A stretch of 64,000 nt of DNA from Dimorphilus gyrociliatus. Lineage: Eukaryota > Annelida > Polychaeta > Dinophilidae. The DNA lies in NCBI GenBank assembly GCA_904063045.1, contig CAJFCJ010000002.1:1448422-1512421 (forward strand). Direction: 5' to 3'. The position numbers and the translations under genes were made by a program. The stretch's first letter is position 1. Each line of letters starts with the position of its first letter. Shown one piece after another: positions 11,951-24,735 of this stretch. A model generated the notes under the pieces. That model was not told the origin of the DNA. It ran no database searches and was given only the letters and a program-made list of their open reading frames with translations.

Positions 11951-12300
11951 ATCTGCGTGGTGGAGCGGCTGTCGGGAGAAATGCCGGAGATTTTCAAGAT
12001 GGCGCCAATGAATATGGACAAACCAACAATGAACTTTAAATTTTAATATGTACTCACCTTTCACTCTATTTTTGCCTATAAAGCAATCCGATGTTTGTAA
12101 AACTGCCAGTTATTCGCAATTGTATCGGAAATAGGCAGTTGAAACAAGATAAACAAGCTTCCCGTAGAGGGCGCAACGAATGGCGTCGTTATGTCGCAAG
12201 CGCCACATAGCGGAGGATGTAGCCCTGCCAACACGTGACTTGCCGAGTACCTATTCATTAATATTCATGTTTACAACCGCGAAAAAATAAAAGTGTGCGC
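11951..12300. promoter_or_regulatory. Zinc-finger gene 5' region with YY1-like and CTCF-like sites
   Basis: AAGATGGCG at 11996-12004 fits the YY1 core, 46 bases upstream of the chosen start codon, a common spot near transcription starts. CCCGTAGAGGGCGCA at 12161-12175 fits 13 of 15 positions of the CTCF core CCASYAGRKGGCRSY. CACGTG occurs at 12232-12237. Function is inferred. Confidence 0.35.
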
Positions 12301-13068
12301 TTTCTGATTCTACAGGTGTATTAGGTGTATTATTAACAATATGGAAGCAATTGTTCGATTGCGCTTGCTTGATGATGAGATCAAAGCATGATTCAAGAAC
12401 TAACACATATGATTAATGAGAAAGTTGAGAAACGGTTCGATTACACATGTGTAATATATTTTTACGAAAAACATAATTTGAAGAAAAATTCGTAGAGACT
12501 CGACCGCTTACAAGCAACCAATTCCTTAATGGCAAGTAAACGAAAAAAAAAAATTTCTTTCATATATATATATATATATATACATATATGTAATATAATA
12601 TATATATAGGTATATATGTACATCCATACATACATAAATATATATATATATATATATATGTCTATATATACATTTACGTATGTATACGTTAAATAAGTAT
12701 ATAGCACAAATTGAAAGGAATAGACACTTGTCAGTCTACACAACGCATAGATTAATAAAATTAAAAAAAATGTACAATTATGTAGCATATCGTTCTCACA
12801 TCAAAATTATGCCTACTAACACACCCACTCACAGAACATTGGCGGTTTAATATATAAATATACAATTCTCTTATATAAATTATGAATTAGTAAATCAGTA
12901 ATAAAGAATCGTATCACAGGCTTAGCAAACAATACATAGGCTTTGAAAAAGAAGAGAAAACACTACAGTACAATATAACATAGGTCGGCTGGGGAAATGC
13001 AGCTTTGCTAGTTGAATGCATCGCAATTATACGCTACGTAATAACGGGATTATATCACCATCTTATTT
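12301..13068. other. Spacer and capicua 3' region with TA microsatellites
   Basis: No coding exon seen. Long TA/CATA runs occupy about 12561-12680 and produce a spurious Tyr/Ile-rich frame on the minus strand. The capicua stop lies at 13069, so the right part is its 3' untranslated region. Confidence 0.5.
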
Positions 13069-16000
13069 TCAGCACGGTTTCACGACATTGTTGTTAGCCA
13101 CCGATAGTTTATCGTCCTGAGACAGTTCGTCTTCCGTAGCTTCATGCGTATTAGCGAAATCTTTGCTAGACATCAACTTCTGTCGAACCTCACGGATCTT
13201 TAGCTGCAGCGTCGGTTTATTTTTGAACAACTCTTGGTGCTCTTGAAAGAACTTCGTCGTCACTTTATCTGTAAAAGAATTTATCGATTCTTGTAAATAT
13301 TTTAAATTTTATAGGGTAAAATAACGAATCTTATTGGTTTAAATTGTTAATGTAAAAAGTAATCGAAAGGAAAATTATTACCATCGGGATACCAGCCGTG
13401 TTCTTCAAATAATTCTGTAACTAGTTGGCGCCTCTTATCCAAAACCCTTCGTAAGCTGTTGCCCGCTCCAGGTGAACACGGTGTCTTTGGTGTTCTTGGT
13501 AAGGATTTTCCATCATCGTCATGAGCTCTTAACTCGGCCATGGGATCCTTAGCATTAAAGTTTTTACCGAAGAAGTGGCGGGTATCACCGTCCTCGTTAT
13601 TATTATTATTATTGACGGCAGAACGGGGCGTTACCGGTGTTTGGCAGGCAGAAGAATCTTGATCATGCGAGTCTGCACCGGTTGCCGACAGCAGATCTAT
13701 TTCAAAACAATCACTATTAATGGTTTCCATTCGAATCACCAACTTACAACATACCGAGAGATGGTTTACTTTTCTTGCGCAGGCTGTTAGCCAGCAAGCG
13801 GGGGCTTCTTGGTAAATTCGCTCCGGATTCTGTATTCAATGGTTTGAATTGGGGCAACTTTTCGAATTGCTTTCCAAAATTAACGGAATCCAGAACTCTC
13901 TCAGTGTTTTCATTTATGGATCGTTTCAAAGGTCGTTTAGGGCTATCAGTAACCTGTATCGGGGGAGGTATGGGTTTGCTTTTATATAGTTTTCCTTCCT
14001 CTTCTTTTCTTTCACCTTCGTATCGTTCTATTGTATGGTTAATACAATTATTTATCTGCAGCATCTAAAAAAGTTACGAATGGTTTAGAAACGAGGCCAA
14101 AAGAAAAAAAAAGCTTTTTTCTTACTTGACTAGAAGCGATATCGCTTTCTTCCGTCGAATTAGAAACGTTACTTTTTACAGTCGCGTAAGTACTTTTCCT
14201 TTCTTTCTTAAATGGCTTTAAGCCATGTTCGGCAACGATCTCCTTATATCGCTTGCCTTTGCAAGCTCTATGCAAGCGTTTATCCGTTTCATCACCAGTC
14301 GAAGCAGCCTCGTCTGAACTAGTCTCACTCTGTGTAGCATCAGAAGCCGTGAAGTGTACTTGTTGCCCATAAGCTGGCGAACTGACAGACTTGATCGATT
14401 GCAAGGAATCTTGACCGCGGCTATTCGATTTGTCGAGTGGAGCACCAGAGATTGCTACTGTCCTAGGAGACGGATCGGCAACGGGTATCGTAGCTAGCGT
14501 TGCGCGAACTCTGTTCGATTTATCAGCCTCGTCACAGCTCACAAATCCGATGCTTGTCTGCTTTGCCAGTATCGACCGATCATTTTTTACTGTACATGTA
14601 AATAATAAAATGTTAACTTTCAAAATAGACTGATATTCTACTCTTTACTTACAAACTGGATCGAACATTCCATTCTGTTTAGGCAATAGTAGACGAGTGC
14701 TGGGTAATGATATTTGCGAGTTGCCTTGGTCTGTAACTTGTTATTAAACAGTTAGTCAAGATACCTGAGCTGTAGAGAAAGAAAACTTACTGCTTGCTGA
14801 AGGAACTAAAGCATATGCTTGCACTTTTTGATTTTTGACTGTATTTTGTTGTGTCGTTCTACTGCTATAATTGTCTATTATTAAACAATACAAGAATTTA
14901 TGCTATAAATGATACCTAGGAGAGGACGGTTTAGTTGCAGATGGGACAGTTGAACTGACAGGTGGCTGTCGTTGGGAGGAGCTCTTGTTCATCAATAGTT
15001 GCTGAACAAATTGTTGATTATTGTTGCTTGGTACTAAAAGAAATAGGGGAATAATATTGGTATTACTTTAGAAAAATTAAGTTTCCGAATAATCCTACCT
15101 TGCTGACTGACCGCTTGAATTGCAGTTGATTTAAATCCGGTCGGTAATAAGGTTTTTGGTTCGTTGTTATTGTTATTGGGAGATTGAACTTGGACCTGAC
15201 GAGGATAAAACAATAAAGTAAATACATTTAATTGTCTATATAGTGAAATTAAAGTACCTGGTCGTTAGCGGCTACTATTTGAATATTAGCGGCCTGTAAA
15301 TTAGACAGCTGCAGGATATTCGGCACCTTACCGTTAGTGCCGTTAGGAGAATGCTGTAAAATGGACGGAAGAAGATATTGAACGGGTTGGCGAGATTGAG
15401 ACAAAACAGGTGTCGTCGCGGGTGTTGTTTGGATCTAAATGAACGAATACTTTGACAACCTTGGATATTTGATTTTGCAAGTATTGCCTACCAAATGAAC
15501 TGTAGCCGCATTTGCGCCACCCACTCCTACCGTTGCCGATTCGGTAGCAGCTGGTTTAATCTGGAGCAAGTTACCAAGGTTTGAATTAATGAGGACAGGC
15601 TGAAGCAGGTTAGTTGCCTGTTTATTATCTGTTGCAATGGTACCCGGGGCTTGCGAAACTAATACATAGTGCTGAGCTGGCTTAGATGTATCGTTAGTGC
15701 ACGAGGAGGTTTGGGTAGCAGGAGCTATATTTCTTAGGCCACTAGGATACACAGCGTTGACCTGTTGCTGCTGATGTTGCTGGCGTTGGGGTTGCTGTTG
15801 ATGGTGCTGCTGCTGCTGATGGTGGTGATGGGAATGATGATGATGCAAATTCTGTTGCTGCTGATGGTGCTGATGCTGCAAATGTTGTTGTTGCTGTTGT
15901 TGTTGTTGTTGCTGTTGCTGCTGATGCTGTTGCTGGAAGAGGATAGGTGCTGACGTAGAATTTGAAAGATTCGGGACATTTATCGCTGGCATAATAATTG

Positions 16001-19000
16001 TGTTCGACTGCAGGGGCTTCAACGTTGACGATACAGAATCAGAACCAGTTGTTACAGCATTAATATGCCGAGCATCCTTATTAAATCCCTGAGGCATCAT
16101 TTTCTGGGCACCCTTTGTCCGCACTGGAGACGATATCTTACTAATAAAATGTTGACTGGACCCAATTTGGTTAAATTGTTCAGTTTCAGTCGTCCTTATA
16201 AGTCCTCCTCTATGATTTTCTGACGGCCTCATGTGAACTTGTTGTAAAGTGCGAATTTGCTTTGGGCCATGTGATTGATTTTTTTGTAAGAGGCTTGAAA
16301 CAGTTTCACTAGGTTTCCTTTGCGCATCATTCAATAATTCACTTGATCGAGGTTTAAAAACTGCTCCCGTCGGCTGGAATTGAGTAATCCCAGTTGGCAG
16401 CATATGAGACGTTGGCGGTGAAACGTCGTATTTCTTAATCGGCTTTGGTTTCAGTGTATTGTCATCTGTTGTGTGACGGACAGAGAATTGCCTTCTTTCA
16501 GTCATCTCGTCGTCTATAAGAAAGTACAATTTATAATAATCGTTAGCGTTTTAGAGAAATTAAAATTGTTTTAATAGCGTACCAGAATCAGATACGTGTT
16601 CAGGACAAGTTAGATCAGGTGCATCATCTGTTGTTTCAGACATTTGACGCGATCTACGTTCCTGCTCCTCTCGTTCCTTGGCAACGTCGGCAGCCGCTTC
16701 TAATTCTTTGTCATCTGAGTGAGAAGAAAATAGTAAAGTGATACCAGGCGGCGGCTGAAAAGTAATTTGTAACATACTACTCGTTTCGTCTGGCGGCATG
16801 TTCTCACAAATAACCATCTTACTCTCCTCGTCTGTATCCGTTTCTGAATCGTCAATCTGTTAGCAAGCATTTCATTTAGAGAAAACAGACAGATAAATTA
16901 AATTACTTTCCACGCATTGTTACTAACCTTTTTGGTATAAATCTGCTCATCTTTCACCTGTCAACGAGAAAGATGCAATTAGTTTCGCGTTTATTTTAAT
17001 TGCAACTACAGAATTTCGTTAAACGTGATGTGGCATAGCCGATGGTCGATTTATCCGAAACTATTGTAGAATATTTTATATTGATTTTCTACGGATTGGT
17101 AAGACAACCAACCCAAAATTGTTTAGATATAAATTATTGTTCCCATACAACCAGAATTTATATTAACATAGCGTGACTGAATGTCATCAGTCAGCAGTGG
17201 CGTATAAATTGATAATTGAGATAAAAGGTAACGCATTTTTATGATTTATCAATGAACATGAGAAAAAGATGGATAACAATGAAAAAGCTATATACGTACG
17301 TCATTGGTTGAGTGCACAAGATCGCCCGATAAACTATACGATCTTGTCAGATTAGAGGTGGTATCTTGATTAATACCTGCAAAAATTTGTGTTAGTGATC
17401 GATTGAAAAGGAAAAAAAAAATTTATATATTACCATTAAGCGATTCTAATCGCTTGGCTTTTTCTGTAGCAGTGACAGTTGAATCGCCGGTGGATTTTTT
17501 CCTCTCTTTGCTACACCATTTCCAGTCGGGATGAGCATTAAAATGGGCTTGCTTGATCTGAGTTGCTAGTTCATGATATCGACGTTTTTCTTCGGCTCCT
17601 AAAGAGTACCACCATTCCCCTAAAATTTTCGATACAGTACGATTGTCTTGATTTGGGTTTCTCTCATGGACTATTGGCCGATGTCTTTTACTAAATATCA
17701 TAAATGCGTTCATTGGTCTTCTGATATGATTTTTCCCCTGCTTTTCTTTCTATAAGGACAAAGAAATCTTTGTAGAATAAAATCAATACGTGCCGATCAA
17801 ATCGTGAATAATGTATCGAAATGACTGTTCTAAAATAGTTCAAACGAAGAATATAGCAATAAAATTAGCCATAGAACAAAGCAGATAAATTCAGCTATAC
17901 AATATTATATAGATATGTACAAAAATTAACCTTCTTTTTATCTTCTTTACCGATTGTTAGTAAAGCGCTTAAACTCTGACTTCTTCTTTTTTCTCCTCTA
18001 GATGTATTATTGGCGTTAGACGAGTCATTATGAGAAGTGTAAAAAACATCATCATCGTCGTCTGCTGGAGGCTTTGTGGGAGGATTGTCTCTACCACCAC
18101 CATTTCCATCATCTGGCTTTCCTCTATCTGGTCCGCCTCCTGATCCTTTTCCGTGATCCGTATTGCCACCATCTGGTCCACCGTAATCATCATCATCTTC
18201 TGGGGCTTTTTCCGTTCCCGGTTTATAAATAGGAACAACATTATGCCATTTATATACTCGGACGCTTTCGTCGTTCGAACCGGTTGCTAAAACATTCTCA
18301 CCCAAGCAACCTAAAGGGAGTGAAAGTAATACGGATCATTAAACACTTCACCATGATGGGAATAATTTTAGTTGTTAGTGAGTGCGTGCGTTAAACGCAA
18401 TAAACGCATCTGGCGCTACTTGAAATGCATGTTTTAAAGTGGACCGCCGTACAATAAATACATACATTTCGCTGAGTTTCGAAATCAATACTCGTTCGAT
18501 CAAAGTTAAAAAAAAAGGTGAAGGCCAGTTAGCAAAGAAAAACAAGAGGTCAAAGGCCAAAGCTTTACGACCACATCACTCCGGTGGAAAATTAATTTTC
18601 GGGTGGCTGATAATCCAAGGTTGGGTTTTTCGGTTAATACGGGAACCAAAACTGTTAAAACTGACCTTGACCTTGACTAGCGGTCTCATTGCGATGCAGT
18701 GGAAATAGTGAATACCACGGCGTCTTTACAACTCGGTCGTCGTTCTCTGCCAATCAGAGTTATTATGCGAGATATGTGTAAAGCGTGTTGTAGTATGTGT
18801 GTATGCTACGTACAATTCCGCTTCACTAATTGGCGCAACGGAATGCCAATGCAGTTGTCAGTGTACGCAACGCGGCAAAAAAGTCTAAGGCATGACTTCG
18901 CCCATTCTTGTTAGATCGTTGTAGCGCGCAGCTGGAAATTAGGTAAACTAAGCGATCACGTGACCCGTACAAAAGACTACGATTGGAGGGCACAGAGTGA

Positions 19001-21151
19001 CGTCAGGCTGGAATTCCCAGGCACTGGGAGAAGTTTGGTACACGATTCGGTCTGGTGACCGATTAGCACTTTGTTCGTTTATAGAAGCGGCACCCATCAA
19101 TTTTTCCAGGGGTCTCAACAATATTTTGCGCGCTACTTTAACAATGAAAAAACGAGGCGCAATTTTAAAGCTTACCTTTCTTCTCGTTTAATTCCCCCTC
19201 CTCTTCCTGCTTAATCGAACTTCCATTAGGCGCGTTCGAAACGTTTTGTTGATTGCTCGACAAACTAAGAGTTCCCGTATTTGTCATTTCCGGTTTCGAG
19301 CTAGATGCAGCAGCTGGAATTTTCATGACCGGAAGCAACTGCGTAGCAAGCGTTCGACGTTCAGCGTTGTTGGAGGCAGGGTATATATCATTTGACCGTT
19401 GTTCTGATTGTTCGTTGCCGCTAAAAGTGTAACGGTGGGCTGGATAGTTAGGTTGGTTCTTCATTAGAACAGAATTGCTTGGTTGAGGTGCAGTTGATTG
19501 ATATAATCTAGGTGAACTAGTCCTTCTGTTAGAATTGGCTGGTGAAGCAGGAGGTTCCCTGAGCGATATAAGAGTATCAGCTGCATCTCTTTCGTCAAAT
19601 GCTGTAGTAGCAGGAGACACTAGAGGATGATGCGACGGCAAAAAATGAGGGTTTTGATATTCTTCTGTTTGTTCCCAATGCTCAATATCACGTCTGGGAT
19701 AACTAGGTCCCGAAAGTGGATTTCTTAGTGACTTGCCCTTTTGCGATAAATGACGCGAACAGTAACCGCGTCGTTGCGACTCTTTCGTGCAGCCGTCTTT
19801 CGAGCATAAACGTCTCCATTGTTTGCCGTTGAACTTTTTACGTATTCCATTAGACGTTGAGACAACGTCACCCTTTTTGTACTTTTGCTGTTCCTTAGCC
19901 GAAGCCATCGAACTCTGATTATAAGATGAATTGACAGTGACAGGGGATTTTGGTGTACTGGCTCGAGATCTGCAACGTAAAAATGCAAAGTACTTGGTAA
20001 ACAATTATAGATTTTATTCAGTCTCAGTATAAACAATAGTGCCAGCCCGTCTGATATTTTATAGAGAACCGCATTTATTATTAGAGTGAACACTTTGAGC
20101 GTGAACAGTGGAAGCGCAATATTGATCTATAAAGCCAGCACTATAGGCAAGGCTATTCATAAAAGAAAGCAAGAAAAAATAGTAAATGTATGCATATATA
20201 CCCTGTTGCTGTCTCTGTAGCACTACTGATTCGATTTCGATTTTTCAAATTTGATGAATTATCTTCAGATAATAAAGCAGTTTGGGGGGGTACATGTAGA
20301 GCTGGTGTAACACTTCCAGAACGCGGTGTCACGGGTGACACTCCACCGCTGGATTCCACCATGCTGGAACTACTTTGAGCAGAAGCATTGGTCGAACTTG
20401 AGCCTCCAGGTGAAGTTCTAGTTGCTGCTGTTGGCCTCGAGTAGCTATGTTGCCTAACGTATTGCTCCAATTCTTCATGCCAGGGTGGCTTAATGAGCCG
20501 TAAGGCTGGTTTACTTACCAAAACGGACGTAGTGTTACGATCTGGGTGTTTATTGTCAAAAACTACATGAAACTGCAGACTGTTGGCAGCACCAGTTTGC
20601 TGCTTGGACTTTTCTATTATTTTCCCGGGAATGTAGACACTATTGTCTCTAACGCATACTGAACTACCTATTTGAAGTTGTGACATAGATGGAAAGTCAT
20701 CGCTGATTATTTCTACGTTGTTTACTGACAAGACCTTGTCATAAGTGACGAACTCATCCGAATGCTCCAGTTGTACGACGATGCTCGTCTGATTGAGTAC
20801 GTTCTTTATAACAGCTGGTCTGTAAACTCCATTTCTTTTAACTAAAACCCTTCCGTCCACCCATTCGTTCAAGTGTAGACACCTACTTTGAGGCATCTCT
20901 TCTGTTTCATTTGTTACAGGTTGTTGTTGCTGTTCTGTTATTTCTATATTGTTAGTTATGTCGTTTGTTCTCCTCTTTTTAGGTGGTTTTGCAATTTCTC
21001 GAACAGCCGTCGCAGGAGGGGGGCCATCAGCAACTTCTTCTCCATTCCTTCTTGTCCTAGAGGAAAATCTTGTTTTTCTTCTGTCCCCTTCACAGCTACT
21101 GGACGAGCCGACGCTATCTCGTCTCTGCCGTCTTCCACTACCCGACTTCAT
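13069..21151 (-). CDS. CIC: Capicua transcriptional repressor, long isoform
   Basis: Seventeen coding exons close on one 1,891-codon frame: 20202-21151, 19176-19969, 17931-18310, 17434-17749, 17300-17376, 16928-16957 (30 bases), 16583-16856, 15492-16513, 15258-15434, 15099-15195, 14916-15033, 14791-14864, 14653-14730, 14126-14589, 13755-14064, 13382-13696, 13069-13268. Capicua is an HMG-box repressor downstream of receptor tyrosine kinase/ERK signalling. Seen: an N-terminal Tudor-like block (residues about 100-240) found only in the long form, the Cys-containing [15 protein letters not shown] block, the HMG box from about residue 717 ([37 protein letters not shown]), and the C1 motif split over the last exons ([43 protein letters not shown]). 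Gln/His-rich tracts sit in exon 8. Very secure. Confidence 0.96.
15740..15960 (-). repeat. Gln/His trinucleotide tract inside capicua
   Basis: The largest mid-protein exon contains an impure CAG/CAA/CAT repeat that encodes alternating runs of Gln and His. In other frames and on the other strand it yields poly-Asn/Ser and poly-Leu/Met frames that are not genes. Similar low-complexity tracts are common in capicua proteins, but the His share is high. Confidence 0.85.
18311..19175. promoter_or_regulatory. Long capicua intron with promoter-like motifs
   Basis: At 865 bases this is by far the longest capicua coding intron and lies just upstream of the exons shared by short isoforms in other animals. 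It contains CCAATCAG near 18751, the palindrome ATCACGTGAC at 18955-18964, an inverted CCAAT box at 18982-18986 and a perfect CRE TGACGTCA at 18998-19005. These could form an alternative promoter for a short capicua transcript. No short first exon was identified. Motifs are seen, the role is inferred. Confidence 0.4.
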
Positions 21152-22030
21152 CGTCGCAGCCGTTGCTACCGTCTTTCCGTCATACGTATGTTATATATAT
21201 GAATATATTTTTATCTGTAGAAAATATAAGAGCATGAAAATCTATGCCTCTTTCTATTGATCATGTGATTCGATTTCGATACTGTGATGTACTGTATACA
21301 TAAACGCCAACACATAAAGTATAAAAAAATGGGACAAATTTATCTATATATATACTGTATACGCATATTTAGAAAAGTATATTTATATGAAGGTAGGTAG
21401 ATAGATAGATAGATAGATATATAGATATTTATGTCTATAAATATATACTAAATATTATAAACGTATTTATAAATACATTTCCAACTTCAAAATCTATTTG
21501 TATGTATAGACGTACGCCTATTCACGTGTATGTATAGTTCGACTGTACTCAGTCAAACACAGATTGTTAAGGAGTAAAGTGAAGACACGCAGTCACATAA
21601 CATTTTACTGATATTTGTAATGAATACAATTTTTTTCAATATCACTGAGATAAGAGCTCTGACCAACTATCGTTGCTCCTTTCCATTCCACTAATGGCCT
21701 GTAAGCCTAGCGTTTTACATAATTAAGAAAAGCGGGATGTGTTTTTCAAAGTCGCCGATTGATTGCATCGACCGCGTTCGTGTTTTAGCGCAAACACAAA
21801 GCACTGAAGCCGCGTTTGACACCGTTCAGCTGATCTACTCAATACACCTTGGCAACATTCCCTAGTTTCGCGCTATCTGCATAATCAATCAGCAAAGTTT
21901 CGGGCCTACTATCCTTCGGCGACGTGCATCCAGGCACCGATTCCTACAACGGCCAACGAATTCATCTGGGACAATGATATCCTCTCAAAAGGGTAGAGCT
22001 AATGTCTATCTATCTTTTTGACTACTTACC
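21152..22030 (-). promoter_or_regulatory. CIC: Capicua 5' untranslated region with a probable intron
   Basis: On the minus strand an acceptor (TTTTCTACAG) ends at 21215, so the first coding exon likely begins at 21214. A strong donor (GCCG then GTAAGTAG) ends an upstream non-coding exon at 22030. The implied intron is 21215-22029. It contains a GATA tetranucleotide repeat near 21396-21418 and TA runs. Confidence 0.5.
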
Positions 22031-23723
22031 GGCTGATCAAACGCCGCTGGAAGGTGAAAATTTGCGGAAAATGTAGAATTCTCGTAAAGACGCAATGCTC
22101 GTCAGCACAATTGGTTGAATGAGTGCTGAGACTACGCAAACTCCGATCAACCACGAATGGTGATTCGTTGCTTGAGTCACGTGTACTGTTTTAAATAATA
22201 ATGAATATTCAAAACCAACATGTCCGCTGTAGCAGCTGATGGGTTTGTACGTAAAACTGCAAAGTACGTTTGAACTACTCAAACTCACCGATTAAACTTT
22301 CGATAATCGGTTTTCACTGACCGATTCAGACGAGATTTTAACAAGAATGACAGTATTCCTAGTTGCATTAAACTGTAAATTGTCAAAACTCATAGCTGAT
22401 TACGTATGCGAACCGAACAAAGAAGGCTAATGAATATTAATTAAGCTTGGAAACATGTTTGAAATTCCACAAACACTCTCCACCAATAGACATCGGCTAT
22501 CCCCAAGCCTGACGTCATCGATCACGTGCTCCACGTATTTTATTTTTATTTTATACTTTTATGCACGATATGTCGAATACACGAACAGTTTTTTACTCTC
22601 TGGGTCCCTTTACCTACTAAACTGAACAATCGAACTCTATACAAACACATGCCGTAACATTCGAACATTCACACAGCGCAGATAAAGAAATATAGGCCTA
22701 AAAAACAAAGCGTGCGCGTACGAAATGGGAATGGCATGTTCTTGCGGGAAGTTCTCTTCCCAACAATTAATGTCAAGGTCAGCTAGGCCGACTTCGTTCA
22801 TCGATTTCCTCTACTCTCTCTATCACTCACATACCAGCTTAAAAACCTCAAAAATATCCTACTACATTTAACAGAACACAGTTACTATACGTACCACAGT
22901 GTGATCTTTCGCAAAAAAAAAATCAATTTCTAATCAATAGCGCAATCGGCTCGTCTTATCAGTTAATGATTTACGAACACCACGACAACCACCTTTCGTA
23001 ATGTAAACTTTGCCTAGTACGTCGATCGATTATCGTCTAATGAATAACGAGTTCTGAAGCAGGTAAACTCTGAAGTTGGACATCCCCACTTCAATTTTAT
23101 GAAAACGCACGTGGCGTTTCATAATTTAGACGCTCAAGCGTGAAAGATAAGAGGACGCATCGGAAGAGACAGCTGTGCATGCCTAGCAGCAACTGCTCTA
23201 CTAATTTGCAAGTCACGCCTATCAGCTCGGGGTCTGACAATAAGGCAGTTTCTAAAGCTGCCTAATACCTCCTTCTCTACTATCCGATTACCTTCGTTTT
23301 CAGCGCCCTCTGCCGACGGTTCAAAGTAACCTCAAAATTTATGAAGTAACGTATACTATGTAAACTATATACAGCAAGCAGCTGTTCGTATAGTATATAT
23401 AATCTGAAAAACAGACCTTCCTGCATTTAATCAGAGGCGTCTAAAAGACGACATATAAACGTATAAAACTAAGTAAAATGATGCAGCCTAATCCCTCGGC
23501 AATTCGTTGAAATATAAATGATTGCGTCTCGTCTCTATAGTTTCTTACTCCATTTCTTAGGCACATAGGAAAAAGAATTACAGACCGCGTAAAAGCTATA
23601 TGATACGCTTGGTTAGAAATACAGCAGTATAGTCGAATATGAAGAGAGTATATATCATTTATACAAACAAATATATACTTTATATACATGTATATATACC
23701 CTACGCATCATTTATATCATGTA

Positions 23724-23759
<36 letters not shown>

Positions 23760-24735
23760 TACGGTATGTGTTGAATCAGAATTGTGGTAAACGACGTAGA
23801 CAATATACTATTCATAAGCTAAAGTCATTTAGACTGAATTGTGGAGCGTGCCGTCCAAATCCCACAACGATTTCGAACGCATTATATAAACCTGTGGCGA
23901 TTCCTCCTCTAATTCGACTACTTCCTGTTCTTCCTTCAGCCGAAGTGCCTTGTTCGGCACGCATCTCCGTTCCAATCGATTAACGGCGACGTGCAATGTG
24001 CTTTCAATTGGTTTACTAAATATGGAAATTTTACAATTTACAACTGTATATCTTTATTTCACCAGTATTTTGGTAGAATTGTAAAAGGTCTTGAGTAATA
24101 TTATAAAAAGAGCTGGCTCTTTCTTTTTTAATCCAATAAAAGAAAAGTAACACCACCAAATTTTAAGGTACGGAGCGTCATAAACAGGTGTAAAATAAAT
24201 AATAGCAAGCGTCTCTATTGTGAAGTATTTGACATGGCCTTAGCGTGTTCTTTTTCTTCAGAACAAGCAATTGTATAGTAAAAATATGACGAGTATGGAA
24301 AAGATAGACTACGATAAAGGGTATAACTCCTTCAATTTTCTACAGATTAATATCTTATATATAAAATCGATTCTTTCCCCCTCGTCTTTTCTTCAATCCA
24401 AAGTCTATCACGACGCTTCGTACAATAACTGACTGTCAAGGACGATCGATGAATAATAGACGTGAAGCGTTCAACCGGGACAACCTTATAACTCTAAAAA
24501 TATTCGTCCCCAATTAACAGTTAAGTCAGTAAACCAATAATGTGAATAATAAGGACAGGCTTACTAATTTTCTTCTAAGCTGTACTATCGGTCAGATCAA
24601 CAAGACGTTATTTTTAGACTATTTTAAGGTGGGGTTTTACTCCGGGATATTGAATGGGTTGGCTGAACGCAAATATTCCCGCTATGAATAATTATACTTG
24701 GTTAGGCCACATACGTAATATTGAGTAAAGCAAGA
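22031..24735. promoter_or_regulatory. Capicua upstream region; no coding gene seen
   Basis: The left part should hold capicua's first non-coding exon and promoter. A perfect CRE TGACGTCA at 22510-22517 and CACGTG at 22523-22528 lie side by side. AGCGCCCTCTGCCGA at 23302-23316 fits 13 of 15 positions of the CTCF core on the minus strand. A TA run is at about 23728-23755. I found no coding exon; short frames here are not conserved-looking. Confidence 0.4.

Noticed and set aside
12462-12788. 108-codon Tyr/Ile-rich frame on the minus strand
   Set aside because: It is translation of a TA microsatellite and its flanks.
18439-19191. Plus-strand frames inside the long capicua intron
   Set aside because: No family features and no fitting splice sites; the stretch looks regulatory.
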